8,011 bases of DNA from Eggerthellaceae bacterium. GTDB taxonomy: Bacteria > Actinomycetota > Coriobacteriia > Coriobacteriales > Eggerthellaceae. The notes under the pieces are model-generated. The model ran no database searches and was not told the DNA's origin. It saw nothing but the letters and a program-made list of their open reading frames with translations. The stretch lies in assembly GCA_900754495.1 (NCBI GenBank), contig CAAEDC010000181.1:1-8011 (forward strand). Direction: 5' to 3'. This document shows, piece after piece, positions 1 to 6,920 of this stretch (within the stretch, counting starts at the first letter, position 1; each line of letters starts with the position of its first letter). The position numbers were made by a program, and so were the translations under genes.

Positions 1-1228
1 GAAGCACGAAGCCGCGGCCGCTGTCCTCCAGCTGGCTGCGCATCAGCTTGGGATCGGTCTGGCCGCCGCCCATCTCGATGCACGCCTCGGTGAGGTCGTC
101 GTCGGTGATGACGAGCCCCTCGTGGCGGAACACGGCGTCGAGCGCGTAGCCCTGCACCAGCATCTCGCGGGTGTGCAGCATCATCATCATGTTGAACTGC
201 TGCTCGCCGCCCTGCTGCTCCAGGAAGTCCTCGAACTTCATGCCCTGGCGCGCGACGTCGGCGCGCAGGTTGGTCATCAGGCTGCGGGTCATCGCCTCGT
301 AGACCTCGTCGGCGATGCTGCCCTGGAAACGCGACGCCACCTCGGCGGCGGCCATCTGGCGCTTCATGTCCTCATGCTGCTTCTCGTGCTGCTTGGCCAG
401 GCCGTCCTCGATGGTCTTGCGCATGTCGGCGTAGTCCTTGTAGAACGGCATGAACTTCTTGACCCAGGCGTCGTCGATCTCGGGGACGACCGTCTTCTGG
501 ATCTCGAGGACGGTGACGGTGGTCGTGAACTCGCCGGTGACCTCGTTGCCGGCCTCGTCGATGTCGGGCGCCTCGAAGGTGAACGTCTTGGTCTCCCCCA
601 CGTCCATTCCGACGACGTTGTCGTCGAAGCCCTCGGGCATGTAGCCCTGGCCGGTGACGTAGGTGCGGCCCTCGGTCGCCAGCGGACCCACCTCCTCGCC
701 GTTGGCGCGGAAGGCCTTCATCGCGATCTTGCAGGCGTCGCCCTTCTGGACCGGATGCGGATCGTCGGGCACGTACTCGGTGTAGCCGTTGGCCATCTGG
801 GCGATCTGCGCGTCGACCTCCGCCGGGTCGATGACGAGCGGCGGGACGGTGATCGTGACCGGGTCGTAGGAGGTCAGCTCGTAGTCGGGCTTGGGGGTGA
901 CCGTGACCTCGAACTGGAAGGTCTGGCCGCGCTTCAGGCGCGACTTGGGATCGACCTTGGGCGGGAAAGCCGGGATGATGCCCGTCTTGTTGACGGCGAA
1001 GGGCATGAGCGCTTCCTGCGCCTGGGCCGTCACGACGGAGTCGAGATCGCGGATGCCCATGCGCTCCTCGGCGACCTGGGCGACCGTCTTGCCCTGCTCG
1101 GGACGCAGGTTCATCTGCTGGGCGAACGCCAGATGCGCGGAGTTGAGCGCCTTGGCGACCTCTTCGGTGGACGCGACGGCGTTGACGATCACTTTGCCGC
1201 CATCGGTTTTCTTCTGGGTGATCTTCAT
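1..1228 (-). CDS. tig: Trigger factor, ribosome-associated chaperone / peptidyl-prolyl isomerase (3' end outside window)
   Basis: Trigger factor sits at the ribosomal exit tunnel and shields nascent chains in the cytoplasm. Translation from the ATG at 1228 gives 409 residues with no stop before the window edge. The family is usually about 430-450 aa, so only the C-terminal tip is missing. The start is set by GGGGGAGGTT (plus-strand bases 1234-1243) just upstream. Residues 1-130 correspond to the N-terminal ribosome-binding domain, ending in the typical stretch TPKPDYELTSYDPVTITVPP. Residues 160-245 look like the FKBP-type PPIase domain (KGD, then GYMPEGFDDNVVGM and GETKTFTF). Residues 250-409 are the helical substrate-binding C-terminal domain (VPEIDDAWVKKF, VYEAM, LVQGYALDAVFRHEGL). 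The usual ribosome-docking loop GFRxGK is replaced by LRPEQGK (residues 41-47). A run of four Met (347-350) comes from a CAT repeat at 179-190. The name is supported by overall layout, but the protein is divergent. Confidence 0.88.
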   Translation of the reverse strand, partial: MKITQKKTDGGKVIVNAVASTEEVAKALNSAHLAFAQQMNLRPEQGKTVAQVAEERMGIRDLDSVVTAQAQEALMPFAVNKTGIIPAFPPKVDPKSRLKRGQTFQFEVTVTPKPDYELTSYDPVTITVPPLVIDPAEVDAQIAQMANGYTEYVPDDPHPVQKGDACKIAMKAFRANGEEVGPLATEGRTYVTGQGYMPEGFDDNVVGMDVGETKTFTFEAPDIDEAGNEVTGEFTTTVTVLEIQKTVVPEIDDAWVKKFMPFYKDYADMRKTIEDGLAKQHEKQHEDMKRQMAAAEVASRFQGSIADEVYEAMTRSLMTNLRADVARQGMKFEDFLEQQGGEQQFNMMMMLHTREMLVQGYALDAVFRHEGLVITDDDLTEACIEMGGGQTDPKLMRSQLEDSGRGFVL

Positions 1229-1266
1229 CTAGCAACCTCCCCCGTTGTTCGAATGCATTGTGTGCC

Positions 1267-1272
1267 ATTGTA
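1267..1272 (-). promoter_or_regulatory. Candidate -10 box of the tig promoter
   Basis: Read on the minus strand, TACAAT lies about 38 bases before the tig start codon, just upstream of the strong ribosome binding site. It matches TATAAT in five of six positions. No good -35 hexamer lies 16-18 bases upstream; the best aligned bases are GTGTCC near 1290-1295. A transcript from here would have a leader of about 30 nt. The hairpin array separates tig from the upstream permease gene, which makes an independent promoter plausible. The rest of 1274-1400 shows no gene or motif I recognise. Confidence 0.35.
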
Positions 1273-1400
1273 GCGCACCCCATCGGCGCGGACACCACAA
1301 CAAACAGCTGAGACCGCACATTCATACTGGTGACATCAGGCGTCGCCGACGTAATACCGGAAGTGTTACAGCGGGCGTAATGAGGCGCGCTGCGACAGAG

Positions 1401-1634
1401 CGTGACAGGGGACGGTCCCCCTGTCACGTTTGGATAATGTGACAGGGGACGGCCCCGCTGTCACGTCTGGATAAAGGCCGGCAGGGAGGGCGATCCCTGC
1501 CGCGTTTGGATAGTGGCGAGAGGGGCGGCCTTCCGCCCTATTGTTCAAACGTGACAGGAGGAACATCCCCTGTCACCAAATGCCCGTCACGCGGCCTATT
1601 ATTCAAATGTGACAGAAGGAACGTCCCCTGTCAC
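1401..1634. repeat. Array of REP-like palindromic hairpins downstream of the permease gene
   Basis: Six inverted repeats are packed into 234 bases. Unit A (1401-1428) is CGTGACAGGGG facing CCCCTGTCACG. Unit B (1439-1464) is GTGACAG...CTGTCAC. Unit C (1479-1502) is CGGCAGGGA...TCCCTGCCG. Unit D (1523-1538) is GGGCGG...CCGCCC. Unit E (1551-1576) is GTGACAGG...CCTGTCAC. Unit F (1609-1634) is GTGACAG...CTGTCAC. A, B, E and F share the GTGACAG/CTGTCAC arms; C and D are diverged or different. Linkers are also alike: TTTGGATAAT, TCTGGATAAA and TTTGGATAGT on the left, and ATTGTTCAAAC and ATTATTCAAAT on the right. Unit F ends two bases from the permease stop codon. No clean U-tract follows on either strand, so an ordinary intrinsic terminator is not obvious. 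mRNA stabilisation or protein binding is possible. The palindromes resemble REP/BIME sequences, which are often mobilised by RAYT transposases, but no such gene is present here. Confidence 0.8.
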
Positions 1635-1636
1635 GC

Positions 1637-4600
1637 TTACTCGTTGGATTTGAGGCTTTCGACCATGTCGATGCGGCGCAGCTTGCCGCGCATGGCGAGC
1701 ATCACGAACACGGTGAACACGAGCGTCAGCGCGAACGCGATGGCGAAGCTCAGCGCGTGGATCTCGCGGCCGAACATCACCTGGTCCACCTCGGCGGTCT
1801 GCACGACGAACGCCTCCAGGAAGATGCCCAGCACAAGTCCGACCGCCGCGCCGATCACGGACAGGATCATCGTCTCGCGGAAGATGTAGGCGTTGACCTC
1901 CTTGCGCGTGAAGCCGAGCACCTTGAGCGTGGCGATCTCGCGCGCGCGTTCGGCGATGTTGATGTTGGTCAGGTTGTACAGCACGACGAACGCGAGCGCC
2001 GCCGCCGCGACGATCAGCACCACGACGACGGAGTCGACGCTAGTGAGCATCGTGCGGTACGAGTCGATCTGCTCGTCGTTGTAGCCGACCGTCTTGACGC
2101 CGGGCGTCTCGAGCAGCTCCGCGGAGAGCCGGGCGCGGACGTCCTCGTCGCCGGTCGTCTTGGCGTAGACCGTGTCCCACGCGGGCGGGTTTCCGAACGC
2201 CTCCTCGTAAAGCGCGGGCGAGATGAACAGGTACTGGCTGACGTAGTTCTCCATGACGCCCGCGATGGGCAGGCTCACCGCGTCGCCGGTCGCGTTGCCG
2301 ATGTCGTCCTCCCGATAGATGTCGATCTCGTCACCCACGCCCAGGCCGAGCTCGTGCGCCAGCTTCTCGCTTACGATGACGCCGTCGTCGGAGAGCTGGA
2401 GCGGCGCGTGCCCGACGCGCTCGCGCATCAGCACGTAGTCGCCCGACTTCGCCGGGTCCTCCGGCACCACGAGCTCAAGGCGCTGGTCCTTGGCACCCTC
2501 CTCGACGGCGAGCACGTTGGCGGTGTGCAGCCACTCGCAGGATTCGACCGCGGAGGCGTCGCCGTCGAGGACGTCGTCGACCGCCTCGCGCGCCGCCGTC
2601 ACCTCGTCGTCGACGCGCACCACCATGCTGTAGCGGTACAGCTGGTAGAACTGCTTGTCGATGATGTCGTTGATGGCATTTTGCAGCCCCAGGCCCGTCA
2701 AGAGCAGCGCCGTGCAGCCCGCGATGCCGATGATAGCCATGAAGAAGCGCTGCTTGTAGCGGAAGATGTTGCGCGCCGTCACCTTCCACGAGAACGAGAA
2801 GCGGCGCCAGATCACGGGGATCCGCTCGAGCAGGATGCGCTTGCCCGCCTTGGGGGCGCGCGGCTGCATGAGCGCCGCCGGCGACTCGCGCAGCGTCGAG
2901 GCGGCGGCCGCCCAGGTGGCGATCAGCGTGATGCCGATGGACAGTCCCGCCGACAGCACGGCGAGCCCGGGATCGATCGGCGTCGGGCGCTGGGGCACCG
3001 CGTACACGATCGAGTAGGCGTTCATGATGAAGTACGGCAAAAACTGCGTGAGCGCCGCGATGCCGATCAGCGAACCCGTGCCGCTGGCGGCGAGCGCATA
3101 GATGAGGTACTTGGACGTGATGCGCGCCTTGCCGTAGCCGAGCGCCTTGTGCGTGCCGATGAGCACGCGCTCCTCCTCCACCATGCGCGTCATCGTGGTG
3201 AGCGACACGAGCGCCGCCACCAGGAAGAAGATGAACGGGAACACCTGGGCGATCTGGTCGATGCGGTTGGCGTCGGACTCGAAGCTCTCCGCGCCGATGA
3301 GTTTGCTGCGGTCGAGGACGTAGAACCGCGGGTCCTCGATGTCGTCGATCTGGCGCTGGGCGTCGGCCAGCTGCTCCTCGGCCTCGGCGAACTGGCGTTG
3401 GGCGTCCTCGTAGCTGCGTTCGTACTCGGCAAGCCCGCTCTCGTATTCGTCGACGCCGTCCTGGTACTCGGCGCGGCCCTGCGCGAGCTGGTCGCGACCG
3501 CTTCGAAGCTGCGCGGCGGCGGCGTCGAGCTGGGATTGCGCCGCGGCGAGCTGCTGGGTAGCGGATGCCCGTTGGGCATCGAGCTCAGCCTGGGCATCAT
3601 CGAAGTACGCGGCGGAAAGGCCGGCGGTCTGCTCGTCGATCTGGGCGATGCCGCCTTCGAGCTGCGGGATGATGGCGACAAGCTGCGCGCGCTTTGTCGC
3701 CAGCTCCTCCAGTTGGGCGATCCCCTCCTCCGCTTCGGCGACCGCGGCGAGGCATTCCCCGTACGCCGCATGCAGCGGGCTTTCCGGATCGGACGCGCCC
3801 ATCTGCTCGAGCTGCGCGAGGGCGGCCTTCGCCTGCGCGAGGCCCGACTGCGCCTGCGCGAGCGCCGCATCGATGTCGCCGCCGGGAACCTGCCCGTCGA
3901 TCGCCGCAAGCCCGGCCTGCGCCTGATCGAGCTGCGCCTGAAGTTCGTCACGCAGCGCCATCGCGTCCTCGTACTGGGCGCGTCCCTCGTCGAGCTGCGT
4001 CTGCGCGGCGGCAAGCTGGGCCTCGGCGGCGGCGCGCTGCTCGGAGAGCTCGGATGCGCCCGCATCGTATTCCGCCTGGCCGTCGGCGATCTGACGCTCG
4101 CTCTGGGAGATGGTCGCCTGGGCCGCATCGAGTTGCGCCTTGGCGTCGTCGAGCTGCGCCTTCGCATCGACCAGCTGAGCTTCGGCATCGGCTTTCCGGG
4201 CCTCGTAGTCCGCACGCTCGCCGTCGAGCTCGCGCTGCGCCGATCCCTTGATGTCGTCGAGGCGCGCCGCGTTGAAATCGCCTTCCATCGCCTCGAGGCG
4301 CTCGACCACGCGCGCGACCGTCTCGTCGTACGCAGCGCTCGAAGCCGCCTGATCGCGCGCGCCCTCCACTGTCAGGAACGCCTCGGTGTAGGGCATGTCG
4401 TCGGAGAACGTCTCAACGGGGACGTAGGCGAACTGGTCCACCACGCCGCTTCCCAGCGAGGTGGTGCCCAGGTTGGTGGGCGATGCGTAGTAGGAGCAGC
4501 GCGCGAACCCCGTCACCGTGAACTCGACGACGTTCAGCGTGTCGGCAAGATCGCCCGTCCCCTCGGTCAGGACGACGGTGTCGCCCACCGCCACCTCGGT

Positions 4601-5077
4601 GTCCATGACGACGTCCTCGCCGAGCACGCACTCGCCCGGCTCGTCGGGCCAATCGCCCTCGGTGAGCACCAGGCGGTTGATGTAGTCGGGATCGTCCGAT
4701 CGGGCCGTCTCCCCGTCGGAGACATCACTCGCACGCGCCGCGTCCACATCGAGCGAATGGATGCGCACGACGTACTGGCTGCCGTCGATCTCGGCGACCG
4801 CGTCGGTCTCGTAGGCGGGCATGACCGCCTCGACGCCCTCGACCGAGCGCAGCTCGTCGATCTCCGCATCGGAGAGCCCCAGCGTCGACATGACGCGGAT
4901 GTCCATGAGGTTGGTGCCGTCGAAGTTCTGATCGGCCGCGATCTTCATATCCGGCGCCGACATGCGCAGACCGGCATAGAACCCGGCCCCGAGCGCGGCG
5001 ATGACCGCGATGGCGACGAACCGCCCCATCGTCTGCCGAATCGACCGCCCAATCTCCTTGTTAAACGCGCTAGCCAC
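1637..5077 (-). CDS. FtsX/MacB-family ABC transporter permease with long extracellular coiled coil
   Basis: An 1146-residue inner-membrane protein. It is predicted to be the membrane half of an ABC system that works by moving an extracellular domain (MacB/FtsX type) or exports a substrate; no substrate can be inferred. TM1 is about residues 18-38. A first extracellular domain covers 40-608. TM2-4 lie at about 611-630, 657-680 and 704-725. TM5 is about 777-798, a second extracellular domain covers 800-1012, and TM6-8 lie at about 1014-1037, 1068-1091 and 1108-1129. Each half ends in an FtsX-like permease block, with the family's coupling-loop pattern at 635-653 (ERVLIGTHKALGYGK) and 1045-1056 (AREIATLKVLGF). 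Residues 270-580 are Ala/Gln/Glu-rich heptads such as AQLDDAKAQLDAAQ, a clear coiled coil broken near 395-400 and 430-440. The start is GTG; a TGA two codons upstream rules out an earlier one. A weak purine-rich RBS lies at 5085-5094. No ATPase gene is adjacent. The family call is firm and the function unknown. Confidence 0.88.
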   Translation of the reverse strand: MASAFNKEIGRSIRQTMGRFVAIAVIAALGAGFYAGLRMSAPDMKIAADQNFDGTNLMDIRVMSTLGLSDAEIDELRSVEGVEAVMPAYETDAVAEIDGSQYVVRIHSLDVDAARASDVSDGETARSDDPDYINRLVLTEGDWPDEPGECVLGEDVVMDTEVAVGDTVVLTEGTGDLADTLNVVEFTVTGFARCSYYASPTNLGTTSLGSGVVDQFAYVPVETFSDDMPYTEAFLTVEGARDQAASSAAYDETVARVVERLEAMEGDFNAARLDDIKGSAQRELDGERADYEARKADAEAQLVDAKAQLDDAKAQLDAAQATISQSERQIADGQAEYDAGASELSEQRAAAEAQLAAAQTQLDEGRAQYEDAMALRDELQAQLDQAQAGLAAIDGQVPGGDIDAALAQAQSGLAQAKAALAQLEQMGASDPESPLHAAYGECLAAVAEAEEGIAQLEELATKRAQLVAIIPQLEGGIAQIDEQTAGLSAAYFDDAQAELDAQRASATQQLAAAQSQLDAAAAQLRSGRDQLAQGRAEYQDGVDEYESGLAEYERSYEDAQRQFAEAEEQLADAQRQIDDIEDPRFYVLDRSKLIGAESFESDANRIDQIAQVFPFIFFLVAALVSLTTMTRMVEEERVLIGTHKALGYGKARITSKYLIYALAASGTGSLIGIAALTQFLPYFIMNAYSIVYAVPQRPTPIDPGLAVLSAGLSIGITLIATWAAAASTLRESPAALMQPRAPKAGKRILLERIPVIWRRFSFSWKVTARNIFRYKQRFFMAIIGIAGCTALLLTGLGLQNAINDIIDKQFYQLYRYSMVVRVDDEVTAAREAVDDVLDGDASAVESCEWLHTANVLAVEEGAKDQRLELVVPEDPAKSGDYVLMRERVGHAPLQLSDDGVIVSEKLAHELGLGVGDEIDIYREDDIGNATGDAVSLPIAGVMENYVSQYLFISPALYEEAFGNPPAWDTVYAKTTGDEDVRARLSAELLETPGVKTVGYNDEQIDSYRTMLTSVDSVVVVLIVAAAALAFVVLYNLTNINIAERAREIATLKVLGFTRKEVNAYIFRETMILSVIGAAVGLVLGIFLEAFVVQTAEVDQVMFGREIHALSFAIAFALTLVFTVFVMLAMRGKLRRIDMVESLKSNE

Positions 5078-5093
5078 CGATCATTTCTTCTCT

Positions 5094-5106
5094 CAGGGTC
5101 ACCCTG
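5094..5106. promoter_or_regulatory. 13-nt palindrome just upstream of the permease gene
   Basis: CAGGGT-C-ACCCTG is a perfect 6+6 inverted repeat around one base. It lies 17 bases before the GTG start and directly beside the weak ribosome binding site. A TATCAT sequence on the minus strand (5115-5120) could be a -10 box, which would put the palindrome near the transcription start. It could be an operator or a small leader hairpin. A short palindrome can also arise by chance, and no regulator gene is nearby. Confidence 0.3.
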
Positions 5107-5127
5107 CCCCTCAAATGATACCTCAAC

Positions 5128-5157
5128 AAAAAAGCACCCCGCAGATGCAGGGTGCTT
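5128..5157 (-). terminator. Intrinsic terminator after rplW
   Basis: Read on the minus strand, AAGCACCC pairs with GGGTGCTT (plus-strand arms 5132-5139 and 5150-5157) around a 10-base loop. It is followed at once by a T-run (six A's on the plus strand at 5128-5133, the first bases overlapping the stem). This is a textbook Rho-independent terminator facing the way the ribosomal genes are read. It lies about 175 bases past the rplW stop codon and 50 bases before the permease start. It should end the fusA-rplW transcript, so the permease needs readthrough or a promoter in the remaining 50 bases. On the plus strand the trailing sequence is not U-rich. Confidence 0.85.
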
Positions 5158-5183
5158 CTAAATTCAAGTGAGGAAACGCCGCC

Positions 5184-5301
5184 GCCCTCCTGTTCGACAG
5201 GGGGCACGCGCGCAGTATCCGCACGAGCCGAACCGTCCAGTGGACGGTTCGTGCGAGCTCAGGACTTGTTTGAGCACGTGCCCCCTGTCGAACAGGAGGG
5301 C
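5184..5301. repeat. 118-bp palindromic element with perfect 25-bp terminal inverted repeats
   Basis: The left arm (5184-5208) and right arm (5277-5301) are exact reverse complements over 25 bases. Each arm holds a smaller palindrome, CCTGTTCGACAGG or its complement (5-bp arms, 3-base centre). Between them sits an independent inverted repeat, CGAACCGTCCA (5229-5239) facing TGGACGGTTCG (5241-5251). The whole can fold into a large branched hairpin or cruciform. It lies between the rplW stop and the terminator. No coding capacity and no clear flanking target duplication are visible. It resembles a paired REP (BIME) or a small non-autonomous MITE-like element. Its arms share the GACAGGGG core with the array at 1401-1634. 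Confidence 0.85.
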
Positions 5302-5331
5302 ACGTGCGACATCTCAATCCCGAACTGAAAG

Positions 5332-5622
5332 CTACCGCTGCGTCGCAAACAGCTCGATGGTCTCGCCCTCGGCCAGGGTGACCATAGCCTTCTTCCAGGT
5401 GCGGGTGCGACCCGGCTGCTGGCGCAGGCGCTTCGGCTTGGACTTGACGTTCAGCGTGTTGACCTTGGTCACGTGCACGTTGAACAGCGCCTCGATGGCC
5501 TGACGGACCTCAACCTTGTTGGAGTCCTTCGCCACCTCGAAGGTGTAGACGCCCTCCTCCATCATGTCGTAGGTGTTCTCCGTGATGATGGGGCGGATGA
5601 TGATCTCGCGGGGATCCTTCAT
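5332..5622 (-). CDS. rplW: 50S ribosomal protein L23
   Basis: L23 binds 23S rRNA domain III at the polypeptide exit and is the docking site for trigger factor and SRP. The product is 96 aa, a normal length. It opens with the family pattern DPREIIIRPIITENTYDMME. It continues with YTFEVAKDSNKVEVRQAIEALFNVHVTKVNT split over residues 26-56, and a basic loop with KPKRLRQQPGRTRTWKKA near 62-79. The ATG abuts the rplD stop codon (TAAATG), and its ribosome binding site GAGGAGGT lies inside the end of rplD, so translation is probably coupled. This is the last ribosomal gene before the operon breaks off; rplB, expected next, is absent. Confidence 0.97.
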   Translation of the reverse strand: MKDPREIIIRPIITENTYDMMEEGVYTFEVAKDSNKVEVRQAIEALFNVHVTKVNTLNVKSKPKRLRQQPGRTRTWKKAMVTLAEGETIELFATQR

Positions 5623-6249
5623 TTATGCGAGCACCTCCTCGATGTACTTCAGAGCGGCCTCGGTGAGCACGAGCGCCTTGTTGTCGATCAGGTCGTAGGT
5701 GTTGGCGGCACCGGCCGGCAGGATGGTGACCTGCGGGATGTTGCGGAAGGACAGGAACGTGTTCACGTCGTCATCGGCGATGACCAGCGTCACGCGGCGG
5801 CCTTCCAGACCCAGCGCCTTGAGGGAGGCGACAGCCTGCTTGGTGGAGGGCTTCTCGAAAGAGAACTCCTTGACCAGCGTCAGCGCGCCCTCGGCCAGCT
5901 TGGCGGACAGCGCGGAGCGCATCGCCAGCTTGACCTCCTTGTTGTTCACGCGGAACGAGTAGTTGCGGGGATGCGGGCCGAAGACCACGCCGCCGCCGGT
6001 GTAGTGAGGCGCGCGGATGGTGCCCTGACGAGCACGGCCGGTGCCCTTCTGGCGGAACGGCTTGCGGCCGCCGCCACGGACCTGGCCACGGGTCAGGGTG
6101 TTGTGCGTGCCCTGGCGCCAGGAGGCGCGCTGCGCGCGCACCACGTGGTGCATGACATGCACGTTCGGCTCGATGCCGAAGACGTCGGAGGAAACCTCGG
6201 CCGTGCCGGCCGCGTTGCCGCCCGCGTCCTTGATGTCGATAGTCGTCAT
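5623..6249 (-). CDS. rplD: 50S ribosomal protein L4
   Basis: L4 is an early-assembly protein of the large subunit whose extended loop lines the exit tunnel. Starting at the ATG at 6249 gives 208 aa, normal for the family. An AAGGAG ribosome binding site lies 11 bases upstream. The diagnostic loop is at residues 54-98: RGQVRGGGRKPFRQKGTGRA followed by RQGTIRAPHYTGGGVVFGPH. The C-terminal half has the globular-domain features LVIADDD, NTFLSFRNIP and the end YIEEVLA. The reading frame stays open upstream to 6462, but those codons overlap rplC and have no L4 character. The gene lies 35 bases after rplC and ends flush with the rplW start. Confidence 0.97.
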   Translation of the reverse strand: MTTIDIKDAGGNAAGTAEVSSDVFGIEPNVHVMHHVVRAQRASWRQGTHNTLTRGQVRGGGRKPFRQKGTGRARQGTIRAPHYTGGGVVFGPHPRNYSFRVNNKEVKLAMRSALSAKLAEGALTLVKEFSFEKPSTKQAVASLKALGLEGRRVTLVIADDDVNTFLSFRNIPQVTILPAGAANTYDLIDNKALVLTEAALKYIEEVLA

Positions 6250-6284
6250 AGTTAGCAAACTCCTTAACGATGCAAATGCCGAGA

Positions 6285-6905
6285 TTACGCCATGCGGACG
6301 CGAACGAGCGCGTTCTTGCCGCCGGGAACGGCACCCTTCACCAGGATCAGGTTCTGGTCCTCGTCGATGCGGACGATGTCGAGGTTCTTCACGGTCACCG
6401 TGTCGCAGCCCATGTGGCCGGCCATGCGCATGCCCTTGAGAACGCGGGACGGCGTGGCGCACATGCCGATGGAGCCGGGAGCGCGGTGGAAGTGGGAGCC
6501 GTGGCCGCCGGGGCCGCCACCGAAGCCGTGACGGCGGATGACGCCCTGGAAGCCCTTGCCCTTGGAGACGCCGGTGACGTCGACCTTCTTGACATCGGCG
6601 AAGGCGGCGACGGTCTGCTCATCGCCGGGCTTGTACTCGGAAGCGTTCTCCACGCGGACCTCGCGCAGGTAACGGGTCGGCTCGACGCCCTGCTTGGCGA
6701 AATGGCCGGCCATCGGCTTGTTGACCTTCTTGGCCTTGATGGCGCCGAAGCCCAGCTGCACGGCCTCGTAGCCGTCGGTCTCGGTGGTCTTCACCTGGCA
6801 GACCTTGTTGGGCTCGGCCTGGATGACCGTGACGGCGACGACGCGGTCGTCCTCGGTCCACACCTGGGTCATGCCCACCTTCTTGCCGTAGATAGCGTTG
6901 ATCAT
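6285..6905 (-). CDS. rplC: 50S ribosomal protein L3
   Basis: L3 binds near the 3' end of 23S rRNA and reaches toward the peptidyl-transferase centre. The product is 206 aa, the usual length. It begins [19 protein letters not shown] and carries the family signature at residues 114-147 ([18 protein letters not shown], then [15 protein letters not shown]). It then has [10 protein letters not shown] (157-166) and [11 protein letters not shown] near the end. The purine-rich AAGGGGGAT before the ATG is the ribosome binding site. It starts 15 bases after the rpsJ stop codon, so both belong to one transcript. Confidence 0.97.
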   Translation of the reverse strand: MINAIYGKKVGMTQVWTEDDRVVAVTVIQAEPNKVCQVKTTETDGYEAVQLGFGAIKAKKVNKPMAGHFAKQGVEPTRYLREVRVENASEYKPGDEQTVAAFADVKKVDVTGVSKGKGFQGVIRRHGFGGGPGGHGSHFHRAPGSIGMCATPSRVLKGMRMAGHMGCDTVTVKNLDIVRIDEDQNLILVKGAVPGGKNALVRVRMA

Positions 6906-6920
6906 GTCTAGCGATCCCCC

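Noticed and set aside
122..1273. A plus-strand open frame of 383 codons opposite trigger factor
   Set aside because: It is rich in His, Leu, Gly and Arg without recognisable domains, and lies wholly opposite a convincing trigger factor gene with its own ribosome binding site.
1366..1566. Small open frames across the hairpin array
   Set aside because: They translate the repeats themselves (recurring SPVTL/VPCHA-like words) and have no ribosome binding site or family resemblance.
1401..1634. CRISPR array
   Set aside because: The units are palindromes of unequal length with diverged members, and the linkers are short and similar to each other rather than unique spacers. No cas gene is present.
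1757..5161. A plus-strand open frame of 1134 codons opposite the permease
   Set aside because: It is the mirror of a GC-rich gene with G/C third positions. Its product is a low-complexity Arg/Leu/Asp/Val mix with no membrane or domain pattern, while the minus-strand protein has clear FtsX features.
5123..5503. Two short open frames, one per strand, sharing the words PPVRQGARAQ and CPLSNRRA
   Set aside because: The shared words arise because the 25-bp inverted repeat reads the same on both strands; this is not gene duplication.
6250..6462. N-terminal extension of L4 by 71 residues
   Set aside because: The extra codons overlap rplC, look like out-of-frame translation, and make L4 far longer than normal. 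The ATG at 6249 has a good ribosome binding site.
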